64,000 nucleotides of DNA from UBA1952 sp965246855 (GCA_965246855.1 CBDFFP010000005.1:62001-126000); one strand, 5' to 3'. Shown: positions 43,139-50,787, counted from the stretch's first letter. Numbers and translations are program-made. Notes: generated from the sequence alone by a model not told the origin.

Positions 43139-43639
43139 ATGGCCATTTACCGTCTTCTTCGCAAACAATGGGTTCCTGCTTCCGTCGCCGACGTTTGGGA
43201 GTTCTTCTCCAACGCCGGAAATCTTGAGGCAATTACGCCTAAGAAAATGGGCTTTAAGGTTACGTCGGGCGACCTGCCGCAGGGTATTTATCCCGGCCAA
43301 ATCATCACCTACAAAGTGTCTCCGCTCATGGGCATTCCCCTTTTCTGGATGACGGAAATCACCGCCGTTCAGGAAGGAAAATTATTTGTGGACGAGCAGC
43401 GGCGCGGGCCTTACAATATGTGGCATCACCAGCATCATTTTGAAGAGAAAGACGGTGGCGTACTGATGACCGATATTGTGCATTACGAAGTGCCGCTCGG
43501 CCCGCTCGGGCGCATTGCTAACGGTATTCTGGTTCGCGGCGAGCTGGAAAAGATTTTCAACTTCCGGGCAGAAGCAGTGGCGAAACGTTTTGGTGGAACG
43601 GCCCAAAGTCTTGTGCGGGAAATCAAGCGCTTAGGTTAA
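43139..43639 (+). CDS. SRPBCC-domain protein of the carotenoid locus
   Basis: A 166-residue START-like protein. Typical parts are W-E-F-F-S-N-A-G-N-L-E-A-I-T-P near residue 20, a W-M-T-E-I-T strand, Q-R-R-G-P-Y-N-M-W-H-H-Q-H-H-F near 90 and a C-terminal F-N-F-R-A-E-A-V-A-K-R-F helix. This subgroup (ligand-binding SRPBCC, sometimes annotated as a cell-division inhibitor) commonly sits beside light-response and carotenoid genes. It would bind a hydrophobic molecule in the cytoplasm. It lies 132 bp upstream of the MerR-like regulator. Confidence 0.82.
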   Translation: MAIYRLLRKQWVPASVADVWEFFSNAGNLEAITPKKMGFKVTSGDLPQGIYPGQIITYKVSPLMGIPLFWMTEITAVQEGKLFVDEQRRGPYNMWHHQHHFEEKDGGVLMTDIVHYEVPLGPLGRIANGILVRGELEKIFNFRAEAVAKRFGGTAQSLVREIKRLG

Positions 43640-43666
43640 ACAATTGTAGAAGGAAGGCGTTGTTTA
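43637..43666 (+). promoter_or_regulatory. TAAACAA-N16-TTGTTTA inverted pair, candidate operator
   Basis: TAAACAA (43637-43643, overlapping the SRPBCC stop) and its complement TTGTTTA (43660-43666) form a dyad in the control region of the MerR-like gene. The half-site equals the core of the motifs at 43123, 44995, 45025 and 45709. Confidence 0.4.
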
Positions 43667-43770
43667 ACACAAAGAACACCTACATAGCGAAAAAGCACTG
43701 CGCTCCCCGCTTGTTCCCCCCTTCTTCTCCCTCCTCATTTTCCGCCATCCAAAAACCGTTCGCTTTTTTT

Positions 43771-44673
43771 ATGAACCGTTTCAGTATCAAAGACATTGAA
43801 AACATCACCGGCATCAAGGCGCATACCATTCGCATCTGGGAACAGCGTTACGGCATCCTCCAACCCAAACGCACGGCGACCAACATCCGGTTTTACGATT
43901 CCGAAGACCTGAAGCTGGCCCTGCGCATTGCGCTGCTGAACAACTACGGCTTTAAAATCTCGCGCATCCACGAGATGAAGCCGGAAGAAATGAGTTCGCT
44001 TATCAGCAAGATTGCCGACCCGAATTTTAAGTTGCAGTTGCAGGTGAATGAGCTGATAGAATGCACGCTGGAGCTGGACGCGATCAATTTTGAGGAGAAG
44101 ATAAACGCGTTTGTGGAGAAGAACGGCATTGAGTTTACGGTGGAGAAGCTGTTGTTTCAGTATCTGGAGAAGATTGGTATTATGTGGATGATGGACCGGA
44201 TGGAACCAGCGCAGGAGCATATGGCGGCCAACATTGTTTTTCGGAAAATAGCGGCAGCAGCAGACGCGATAAAACCTTCGCGCAAAGGCCCCGCCGTGCT
44301 GCTTTTCCTGCCCGAAGGCGAGATTCACGACATCAGCCTAATGTACGTTTTCTACCTGCTGCGCAAGGCGCGTAAAAACCCCATTTACATTGGCTCCAAC
44401 ACGCCGCTTTCGGAACTCCAACGCTTCAGCGAGGGCGACAAAAAAGTGGATTATCTCTACACGCACCTCACGGCGGTTTCACAACCCGCGCAGGTGGTGC
44501 GTTACCTGCAAAAGCTTGCAGTGGCACTGCCTGAAGGCACAACCTGTTTTGTTTCCGGTGCGATTCTGCACATTACGGAATTGCCGCAGTCGCCCAATAT
44601 CCAGTACCTCTATACACTAACGGAAGTGCGCAACACGATTGGCGCGTTACAGGGCCGCGAAGTCGTTGCCTAG
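43771..44673 (+). CDS. MerR-type regulator with B12-binding domain (CarH/LitR-like)
   Basis: A 300-residue regulator. The MerR helix-turn-helix covers residues 1-75 with I-R-I-W-E-Q-R-Y-G. A helical and Rossmann-like cobalamin-binding region follows. The CarH photoreceptor motif W-x9-E-H is intact (Trp139, Glu149-His150), supporting adenosylcobalamin binding. The lower-ligand motif DxHxxG is changed to Glu184-x-His186-x-x-Ser189, keeping the histidine only. In known systems the dark tetramer represses carotenoid genes and light breaks it up. Position beside an ECF sigma gene, crtI and crtB fits that role. The ATG at 43771 is the conserved start. Confidence 0.88.
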   Translation: MNRFSIKDIENITGIKAHTIRIWEQRYGILQPKRTATNIRFYDSEDLKLALRIALLNNYGFKISRIHEMKPEEMSSLISKIADPNFKLQLQVNELIECTLELDAINFEEKINAFVEKNGIEFTVEKLLFQYLEKIGIMWMMDRMEPAQEHMAANIVFRKIAAAADAIKPSRKGPAVLLFLPEGEIHDISLMYVFYLLRKARKNPIYIGSNTPLSELQRFSEGDKKVDYLYTHLTAVSQPAQVVRYLQKLAVALPEGTTCFVSGAILHITELPQSPNIQYLYTLTEVRNTIGALQGREVVA

Positions 44674-45008
44674 TTACCGGGGACTTTTTTTCTGATGGAC
44701 GAAAAATCCATTCAGTTCCGTATGCCGTATCTGGAACGGTAAACAGCGGAAAAATCTGTGCAAATCCGTAAGAATCCGCGTTATCCGCGTTCTATATACA
44801 GCCGTTATGTATTCTATACAAACGCAGCAGGAGAATGATTTCTTTCTTCCAGAAGTTGCGTTTTCGTTAAACCATCAATTTAGCAAAAGAACGCCCTAAT
44901 AAAACGTTGGTTTTCAACGCCTTACAAACCCGTTTTCCGGCCTTTAAGGCGATTGATCTCACCAGACTTTGTGTAAGCATTCTCTATTGGGGTATAAACA
45001 AAAGGCCC
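44674..45008. other. Long control region upstream of the sigma factor
   Basis: This AT-richer gap has no open gene. It contains a stretch of repeated AATCCG/ATCCGCG words (about 44755-44790), a low-complexity extragenic element common in Bacteroidota, and the TAAACAAAAGG motif at 44995-45005. Confidence 0.5.
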
Positions 45009-45060
45009 TTGTCCAATGGCGCGGTTTGTTTACCTTTACGGAGTAAAAAATCAAACAAAC
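45009..45060 (+). promoter_or_regulatory. Promoter and overlapping operator of the ECF sigma gene
   Basis: TTG (45009-45011), a 19-bp spacer and TACCTTTA (45031-45038) form a Bacteroidota-type promoter. An 8-bp inverted repeat GTTTGTTT (45024-45031) / AAACAAAC (45053-45060) brackets the -7 element and ends next to the ATG at 45062, as expected for a repressor site. The left arm also reads as the complement of TAAACAAA. Confidence 0.5.
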
Positions 45061-45061
45061 A

Positions 45062-45559
45062 ATGACCCATCCCGAGTTCGATAGCCTGGTACTGAGCAGC
45101 AGCGATTTCCTGCACCCTTATGCGCTTTCCCTCACCAATAATGGGGAAGATGCCAAAGACCTTTACCAGGAAACCATGCTTCGCGCGTTGAGCAACCGCG
45201 ATAAATACACCTGGGGTACCAACCTCAAAGGCTGGCTGTGTATCATCATGCGCAACATCTTTATCAACCAGTATCGCCGCAACAAACGCTTCACCAAAGT
45301 GAGCAGCGAAGCGCCCACCGAAGTGTTTCAGTTTGACATGGGCGAGACGGCCCGCAACGACGGTTTCACCAACGTGCGCCTCGGCGAGATTAAAGCGGCG
45401 GTAGATACCCTTCCGGCGGTGTTTCGCCTCTGCTTTGAGATGCACCACGCAGGCTACAAATATGCCGAGATTGCCGACTTCCTGAAGGAGCCGCTCGGTA
45501 CGATTAAAAGCCGCATTCACTTTGCCCGCAAGGCGCTGATGAAGAAGCTGGACCGGTAA
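45062..45559 (+). CDS. ECF sigma factor of the carotenoid locus
   Basis: A 165-residue sigma-70 family protein. Region 2 includes N-G-E-D-A-K-D-L-Y-Q-E-T-M-L-R-A-L and K-G-W-L-C-I-I-M-R-N-I-F-I-N-Q-Y-R-R. Region 4 includes L-P-x-V-F-R-L-C-F-E-M-H, a helix-turn-helix Y-K-Y-A-E-I-A-D-F-L, and L-G-T-I-K-S-R-I-H-F-A-R-K. No anti-sigma gene is adjacent, so control is probably transcriptional, through the CarH-like regulator upstream. It probably drives crtI and crtB, as ECF factors do in comparable light-induced loci. A terminator follows. Confidence 0.9.
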   Translation: MTHPEFDSLVLSSSDFLHPYALSLTNNGEDAKDLYQETMLRALSNRDKYTWGTNLKGWLCIIMRNIFINQYRRNKRFTKVSSEAPTEVFQFDMGETARNDGFTNVRLGEIKAAVDTLPAVFRLCFEMHHAGYKYAEIADFLKEPLGTIKSRIHFARKALMKKLDR

Positions 45560-45578
45560 ACTGATTTTCTTTTGGAAA

Positions 45579-45609
45579 GATGCGCCCGGAGCGCGTCTTT
45601 TCTTTTTTT
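45579..45609 (+). terminator. Rho-independent terminator of the sigma gene
   Basis: Stem AGATGCGC (45579-45586) / GCGCGTCT (45591-45598) with one G-T pair, then TTTTCTTTTTTT. A second smaller hairpin (CCCGC-GAAAA-GCGGG, 45626-45640) follows. Confidence 0.75.
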
Positions 45610-45708
45610 AGGATTTTAAAGACCGCCCGCGAAAAGCGGGACTTTTATTTTTGGGGCGAAGCCGGAAATATCCTTGTTGGGCTTTCTCTCTTTTTTGGGC
45701 TACGCTTT

Positions 45709-45719
45709 TAAACAAAACC
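45709..45719 (+). promoter_or_regulatory. TAAACAAAACC motif upstream of crtI
   Basis: Exact copy of the 11-mer at 43123-43133, here 54 bp before the crtI ATG. Candidate site for the CarH-like regulator or part of a sigma-dependent promoter. Confidence 0.4.
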
Positions 45720-45773
45720 ACCAATGCGCCTTTTCAGAAGTGTATTTTACGCCCCTTTTCGTTTTTCCTTTCC

Positions 45774-47264
45774 ATGAAGCAGGTTATTGTCGTTGGCGCC
45801 GGATTTGCCGGACTTTCTGCCGCCTGTTTTTTAGCGAAGCGCGGCGTCTCCGTTTCGGTTTTTGACAAGAATGAACAGCCCGGCGGACGGGCGCAGGTTT
45901 TCCGGGAAAGCGGCTTCACGTTTGACGCCGGGCCAAGCTGGTATTGGATGCCCGACGTGTTTGAAAGATTTTTTGCGCAGTTCGGCAAAAAGCGTTCCGA
46001 CTACTACAAGCTCCTTCGTCTTGACCCGTCTTATCAGGTGGTTTGGCAGGACGAAGCCGTAGGCATTCCTGCCCATTTTGAAGCCCAGAAAGCGTTGTTT
46101 GAAAAGTATGAGCCGGGCGCAGGCGCGCGCCTGGAAGCGTTTCTGAAAGAAGCGTATTTCAAGTACGAAAAAAGTATGAGCAAGCTGGTGTATCAGCCTT
46201 CGCTGTCGCCGCTGGAATTTGTGCGATTGGATGTGCTTTCCGCCTTGCTGCGGATGGATTTATTGAAGTCGGTGAGCAGCCATTTACGGAAGTTTTTCTC
46301 CCACCCAAAGCTGTTGCAACTTACCGAATTTCCGGTGCTTTTCCTCGGTGCGCTTCCGCAAAATACGCCCGCGCTTTATACCTTGATGAACCACGCCGAC
46401 ATGGGTGGCGGCACGTGGTATCCGATGGGCGGCATGGGCGAAATCCCCAAAGCCATGACCGCGCTGGCAAAAGAGCTGGGCGTGAAATTCCACCTCGGCG
46501 AAGCGGTTACTCAAATTGAAACCACCCTTATTCGCGGCGTTACAGGTGTTACGACTGCACGCAATTTTTACCGCGCTGATGCCGTGATTGCGGCCTGCGA
46601 TTATGCTCATGCCGAAGAGGCTTTGCTTCCACCGGCAAAAAGAAATTACTCTCCGAAATACTGGGCTTCGCGGGCGCTTGCGCCTTCCTGCCTTATTTAT
46701 TACGTGGGCGTGCGGGGAAAAGTGGACGGACTGCTGCACCACAACCTGTTTTTTGATGCAGATTTTAATCGCCACGCGGCGCAGCTTTACCAAAAACCCG
46801 AATGGCCTGAAGACCCGCTGATGTATGTGTGCTGTCCTTCTAAAACGGATGCTTCCGTTGCGCCTGTGGGTGATGAAAACATGTTTATTCTGATTCCTGT
46901 TGCGACGGATTTGGTGGAAGATGAAGCCGTACGGGAAAAATATTTTCAGTTGGCGCTCTACCGGATAAAGCAGCGTTTCGGGCAGGATTTATCGGGGCGG
47001 ATTTTGTACAAACGCTCGTTTGCCCGCCGCGATTTTATCACCGAATACAACAGCCTGCGCGGCAACGCTTACGGGCTGGCGAACACGCTTTTGCAAACGG
47101 CCTTCCTCAAACCCAAACTGCGCAACAAGGCACTTAAAAATCTGTTCTACGCCGGGCAGCTTACGGTTCCGGGGCCGGGCGTTCCGCCTTCTTTAATCAG
47201 TGGCGAAATGGCGGCGGCGCAGGTGCTTCTTTCTTTCCCTAAAAGAGAACGGGTGCGCGTATGA
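45774..47264 (+). CDS. crtI: Phytoene desaturase CrtI
   Basis: A 496-residue FAD-dependent desaturase. The N-terminal dinucleotide-binding motif is V-I-V-V-G-A-G-F-A-G-L-S-A-A, followed by E-x-x-x-x-x-G-G-R-A and F-D-A-G-P-S-W-Y-W-M-P. The C-terminal carotenoid-desaturase signature includes N-L-F-Y-A-G-Q-L-T-V-P-G-P-G-V-P-P-S. It turns phytoene into lycopene or neurosporene at the membrane. It overlaps crtB by 4 bp (ATGA), so the two are translationally coupled. The ATG at 45774 begins the conserved Rossmann motif. Confidence 0.93.
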   Translation: MKQVIVVGAGFAGLSAACFLAKRGVSVSVFDKNEQPGGRAQVFRESGFTFDAGPSWYWMPDVFERFFAQFGKKRSDYYKLLRLDPSYQVVWQDEAVGIPAHFEAQKALFEKYEPGAGARLEAFLKEAYFKYEKSMSKLVYQPSLSPLEFVRLDVLSALLRMDLLKSVSSHLRKFFSHPKLLQLTEFPVLFLGALPQNTPALYTLMNHADMGGGTWYPMGGMGEIPKAMTALAKELGVKFHLGEAVTQIETTLIRGVTGVTTARNFYRADAVIAACDYAHAEEALLPPAKRNYSPKYWASRALAPSCLIYYVGVRGKVDGLLHHNLFFDADFNRHAAQLYQKPEWPEDPLMYVCCPSKTDASVAPVGDENMFILIPVATDLVEDEAVREKYFQLALYRIKQRFGQDLSGRILYKRSFARRDFITEYNSLRGNAYGLANTLLQTAFLKPKLRNKALKNLFYAGQLTVPGPGVPPSLISGEMAAAQVLLSFPKRERVRV

Positions 47265-48100
47265 AAGACCTGTATGGAAAAGCAAGCGCGGCATGCAGCC
47301 GGGAAATTGCGCGGCATTACAGCACGTCGTTTTTCAGCGCCATCAATCTTTTGGCGCGTCCGTTGCGCACGCCGGTGTGCAGTGTGTATGGCTTTGTGCG
47401 CATCGCCGACGAGATCGTGGATACCTTTCATGAGCAGGATAAAGCATCGGTTTTACGCCGTTTTACCGCCGACGCATGGGAAGCGATTGAGAAAGGCTTT
47501 TCCACCAATCCTATTCTGCATTCCTATGCGCAGGTGGTTCGGCAGTATAATTTTCCTGAAGACCTGACGCGCGCTTTTCTGCACAGTATGGCGCTGGATT
47601 TGGAGAAGAAAGAATATCACACGACGGGCGAATTGGACGAGTACATCTACGGCTCGGCGGAAGTAGTCGGTCTGATGTGCTTGTGTGTTTTTGTGGATGG
47701 AGACCGCGCGCGTTACGAAGCCCTAAAACCTTCTGCGCGGCGGCTGGGTGCGGCATTCCAGAAAATCAATTTTCTGCGCGATTTGAAAGCGGATTACGAA
47801 GGTTTGGAGCGCAGCTATTTCCCGGATTTTGACTTCCAGAACTTCAATATTTCGGCAAAGGAAAAGATAGAGGCGGATGTGGCTGCCGATTTTCGGGCGG
47901 GTGCGGAAGGCATTCGCCAACTGCCCGATGCGGCGCGGCTGGGCGTGTATATCGCGTATCGCTATTATCTCGCCTTGTTTCAGAAAGTACGCGCCACGCC
48001 ACCGGAAGAATTGCTTCAAAAACGAATTCGGGTGCCGGATAACGAGAAGCTGCTGATTGCTGCACGGGCAAGATGGAAGTGGTTGTTGGGAAAGGTGTAG
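47261..48100 (+). CDS. crtB: Phytoene synthase CrtB
   Basis: A 279-residue trans-isoprenyl diphosphate synthase. The first Asp-rich motif is R-I-A-D-E-I-V-D (about 45-52), the second N-F-L-R-D-L-x-A-D-Y (about 170), with Y-S-T-S-F-F near the start. It condenses two geranylgeranyl diphosphates to phytoene. No cyclase or hydroxylase gene follows; instead the locus ends in the cassette insertion beginning near 48291. The terminator-like hairpin at 50215-50244 may once have belonged to this operon. Confidence 0.93.
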   Translation: MKDLYGKASAACSREIARHYSTSFFSAINLLARPLRTPVCSVYGFVRIADEIVDTFHEQDKASVLRRFTADAWEAIEKGFSTNPILHSYAQVVRQYNFPEDLTRAFLHSMALDLEKKEYHTTGELDEYIYGSAEVVGLMCLCVFVDGDRARYEALKPSARRLGAAFQKINFLRDLKADYEGLERSYFPDFDFQNFNISAKEKIEADVAADFRAGAEGIRQLPDAARLGVYIAYRYYLALFQKVRATPPEELLQKRIRVPDNEKLLIAARARWKWLLGKV

Positions 48101-48108
48101 TTTTGAGA

Positions 48109-48136
48109 GGCACGGGCAACACGCCCGCGCCAGTGA
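48109..48136. repeat. Dispersed repeat fragment related to 9316-9334
   Basis: GGCACGGGCAACACGCCCGC and following bases resemble the right arm of the inverted repeat at 9267-9334, with scattered differences. No matching left arm is visible. Slightly downstream (about 48146-48182) a word GCGCATT.TGTGTA.AGTC is imperfectly duplicated. Confidence 0.5.
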
Positions 48137-48290
48137 GATGGGATGCGCATTTTGTGTAGTCATTTGTGCGCATTGTGTATAGTCGGAATTGCGCGGAACT
48201 GCGGAATATTTTTGGAAAGCCTTGCTGCGATTGAAGAATTAAATTTTAGGGCAGGATTTGGATTTGTGGAAAACTTGCGCCTATTTTTGA

Positions 48291-48299
48291 GTTGTGTGC
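48291..48299 (+). other. Cassette junction GTTGTGTGC (attC R'-like)
   Basis: This sequence, complementary to the GCACACAAC that begins the attC-like site at 49266, marks the upstream border of the AT-rich cassette segment. Confidence 0.5.
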
Positions 48300-48318
48300 A
48301 ATACTAAAATGAGCACTT

Positions 48319-49257
48319 ATGCTTAGACCCACCCTGATTATACTGCTATTGTTTTTAGGACAGTTTGCTTTCGGACAGAAAAAACCAATCGCCAGAGACG
48401 AATTGCTTTTTGAAAAAGGGTTGCTGCTTCAACAGATGATTGACGAGGACTTGTATTTGGACGAAACAATTAAAGACAGCAGCAAGCTCAAAGCTGACTA
48501 TGCAGCGGAAATCAAAGAAAGTATTTTAGAGAAGGCTTTGGAGTTTTATAGTGAACTAATAGACAGCTTCCCAAATTCAAAACTTCTTTTCAGGGCATTG
48601 AACAACAAAGGCTTCATTGAACTTTCATTAGAAGACACCGCAGCAGCAAGGAAAACTTTTCTCATAGTCCTAAAGAGCCAGGCAAACGATAAAGAAAAAG
48701 GTGGCGTTGGTTCAGGACTAATGGGAGAACCGTATGCAAATTATAAAAACAGAGCAGCTAAAGTATTAGCAAGTATCAGTATACAAGCCAACAATTGGAA
48801 TGAGGCATTGAGTTATCTTGACCTAACCAAGAAATACCCTTACAGGCATTTTTGCGGTAATGAATACGCTGCTGATGAAATTTATATGGCGGAACTGTAT
48901 GCCCAATGTTATTTAGGTCTGCACGATTACAAGAGAGCATATAGCATCCTTCTTCCAAATATTTTAGAAAATGGACTTGCCGACAATACTGCCTTGGTAG
49001 ATACGGCATACACAGCATTACTTAAAACATATAAAAAGGCTGACCTAAAAAGTCAGTTTGAAGTTGCCTTTCAGAATGTGAAAACTGAAAGGATTAAGCA
49101 AGGCAAAAACGAGTATGAAAGGAGCTACATTACTTTTCTGGACACGAAAATTGAAATAAATAGTTGGCGCTTTGACTTTGCAGACAATAAAGACAAAGAC
49201 AAAGCGATTGCCGAAATTTATAAGAACTCAAAATTCTACAAGCTGCTTACGAACTGA
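48319..49257 (+). CDS. Secreted helical-repeat (TPR-like) protein, first cassette
   Basis: A 312-residue protein with a 20-residue signal peptide (ending F-A-F-G-Q). The mature chain is helical, with TPR-like pairs such as A-L-E-F-Y-S-E-L-I-D-S-F-P-N-S-K and N-W-N-E-A-L-S-Y-L-D-L-T-K-K-Y-P, and a lysine-rich end. Codon and base use are clearly more AT-rich than the carotenoid genes beside it. It lies between a GTTGTG junction and an attC-like palindrome, the layout of an integron gene cassette. Function unknown; the export signal suggests a cell-envelope role. Confidence 0.75.
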   Translation: MLRPTLIILLLFLGQFAFGQKKPIARDELLFEKGLLLQQMIDEDLYLDETIKDSSKLKADYAAEIKESILEKALEFYSELIDSFPNSKLLFRALNNKGFIELSLEDTAAARKTFLIVLKSQANDKEKGGVGSGLMGEPYANYKNRAAKVLASISIQANNWNEALSYLDLTKKYPYRHFCGNEYAADEIYMAELYAQCYLGLHDYKRAYSILLPNILENGLADNTALVDTAYTALLKTYKKADLKSQFEVAFQNVKTERIKQGKNEYERSYITFLDTKIEINSWRFDFADNKDKDKAIAEIYKNSKFYKLLTN

Positions 49258-49265
49258 CTAGTACT

Positions 49266-49461
49266 GCACACAACATGGGTTTGGCGCAAGCGGGGCTAAC
49301 GCAGCAATCCTCAGCTTTTGTTCACAGTTGGGCTTCAGTTCCAACTTGACGAACAAAGCCGAGCAACAGAACGCGACTTGGACTTCTATCAATAAATGAG
49401 CTTCAGTTCCTGGCTGACGTAATTCTATTTCCCCGCCTGCGCCAAGCCCTGTTCGTTGTGC
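49266..49461 (+). other. attC-like recombination site of cassette 1
   Basis: Left arm from 49266 (GCACACAACATGGGTTTGGC and on to GCGGGG) and right arm ending in CGTTGTGC (R'-like GTTGTGC at 49455-49461) form a long imperfect stem with about 135 bp between the arms. The arrangement, orientation and position after a gene match attC sites, although the core GTTGTGC departs from the classical GTTRRRY at one position. Confidence 0.6.
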
Positions 49462-49500
49462 ACCATTTATGTAACACTCGAATTATGTAACACTCGAACG

Positions 49501-49934
49501 ATGCAAAATCCATCCAAAACAATAACTGTCTTTAATTTTAAGAATACCTGTTTTAGATGTTTTAGACGTATTGAATATCCTTTGCTTGGAGACTTCTTGT
49601 ATGGGGACTTGCTATTTCAAACCTCAGACGGTCAAGATTTTTATTATGTTCAGCTATTGGACAACAAGACCTTTAAATTTATTTGCGAATTCTTAGATGC
49701 CAATAAAACAAAAAAACAATTGACCCGCAAAAAATTCTAGCACAACTTGCCGACAAACCAAACGGCAAAGAACTCGTAATCGATCAAATTTGTCCAAATT
49801 GCAAACGCAAACAAAATCATTTTAACGACAACAAAAAGACAAGCGAAAGACAGATACTATATGCATCATGGAATGAATTTGAAGGCTTAAACGAAGAAGA
49901 CAAATCCAGAAAAATTCGACAACTAATAAATTAA
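49501..49934 (+). CDS. Small Cys-pair protein split by a -1 frameshift, second cassette
   Basis: The first frame runs from ATG 49501 to a TAG at 49738-49740. A second frame, shifted by -1, continues the coding character to a TAA at 49932-49934 with no start of its own. The frames meet at a run of seven A (49710-49716) placed in phase as A-AAA-AAA, a known -1 slippery heptamer. The joined product would be about 143 residues, with a C-F-R-C pair near residue 18 and an I-C-P-N-C-K-R-K pair in the shifted part, suggesting a zinc-binding fold. It could be programmed frameshifting, a decayed gene or a homopolymer error. No family recognised. Confidence 0.6.
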
Positions 49935-49966
49935 CACTTCAAAGTACGTACGCACTTGCGAAAACG

Positions 49967-50160
49967 GCGCACAACATGGGTTTTGCGTTAGCGGGGGGCG
50001 ACGAACAAATCTTCAGCTTCACCAATTCTATTCTGCTTTAGTACGGGCGACGTTTACTCTTTCAGCTTTTTGTTTATCTTGGTCGTAATTTAAATCACCG
50101 GGCTTCTGTAATCGGGCGACAGGAATTCTGAACCCCCGCCAACGCAAACCCCAGTTCGCC
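49967..50160 (+). other. attC-like recombination site of cassette 2
   Basis: Left arm GCGCACAACATGGGTTTTGC (from 49967) and on to GCGGGGGG pairs with CCCCCGCCAACGCAAACCCC (about 50133-50152). The left end repeats that of the first site. The right end reads GTTCGCC and not GTTGTGC, as expected if the last half-site comes from the original target. Confidence 0.55.
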
Positions 50161-50214
50161 AGTAGCGGTCTTTCGGCTAGGCGAAGGCTCCCGCCTTTGT
50201 CACCCAGATAATGA

Positions 50215-50244
50215 GTAAAGCCCCGCCAAATGGCGGGGCTTTAC
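50215..50244 (+). terminator. Orphan terminator-like hairpin
   Basis: Perfect 14-bp stem GTAAAGCCCCGCCA (50215-50228) / TGGCGGGGCTTTAC (50231-50244). No gene ends close by. It may be the former terminator of the crt operon, displaced by the cassettes. Confidence 0.55.
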
Positions 50245-50395
50245 TGTACCTAATATTTTCACCAAAAAATTCTTCCATCCAGATCCTAAAACGTAAGTAT
50301 GCACCGTTTCATCTGCATTACAAGCACTTTTCCAAAAGATGAAGCCATCCACCAAAGGGCAACACTACGCCAAATCGCCGACTTCTCTAATCTTC

Positions 50396-50605
50396 ACGAG
50401 GGCTCGTAAAACTCTTACGAAGCTTCGTCAAACGCTTACGAGGCCTGCTAAAACATTTTCGAAGCCTACTACTTCTTTCACGAGGCCTCGTCAAAGTCTC
50501 ACGAGTCTTCGTCACATTCTTACGAAGCTTCATCAAACGCTCACGAGGCCTGCTGAAACCTTCTCCACGCTTCGTCAAAGCCTTACGAGGCTTCCAAATT
50601 TTTTC
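50396..50605. repeat. 21-bp tandem array, ten indel-free units with palindromic core
   Basis: Unit starts (ACGA or variants) are 50396, 50417, 50438, 50459, 50480, 50501, 50522, 50543, 50564 and 50585. An eroded extra unit may start at 50375. Unit cores alternate between ACGAAGCTTCGT and ACGAGGCCTCGT, both perfect palindromes, which means that the fifth and eighth positions change together. The strands are open in one frame each and would give heptads rich in Arg/Lys or Thr/Leu, but no start signal supports translation. The rest of the 49935-50787 gap holds the attC-like site, the orphan hairpin and the terminator at 50735. Confidence 0.93.
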
Positions 50606-50734
50606 AATCATGGCCAACGGCATTTTTCTCTTCAAAGAAGACATATTCTTCATCTACGCAAAAGCAGTAGTCGCTTACCTCACCATCGCACATCGTAGCC
50701 AAGTAGAAACGTCATATATCATTCCATACCAGAA

Positions 50735-50772
50735 CAAAAAACGCCCCGAAGATTTTCTTCGGGGCGTTTTTT
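50735..50772 (-). terminator. Rho-independent terminator of the M16 peptidase gene
   Basis: AAAAAACGCCCCGAAG (50735-50750) pairs with CTTCGGGGCGTTTTTT (50757-50772); the minus strand runs into the T-tract 15-50 bp after the stop codon. Confidence 0.92.
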
Positions 50773-50787
50773 CCAAAATAAACTTCC

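Noticed and set aside
50396..50605. Plasmid-type iterons or replication origin
   Set aside because: No Rep gene or AT-rich unwinding region is adjacent, and five arrays of different sequence in one chromosome segment do not fit.
50339..50698. Open frame on the plus strand across the 50396 array (TLTKLRQ-like heptads), and a minus-strand counterpart
   Set aside because: Both strands are open because of the repeat. Palindromic covariation fits DNA-level and not protein-level constraint.
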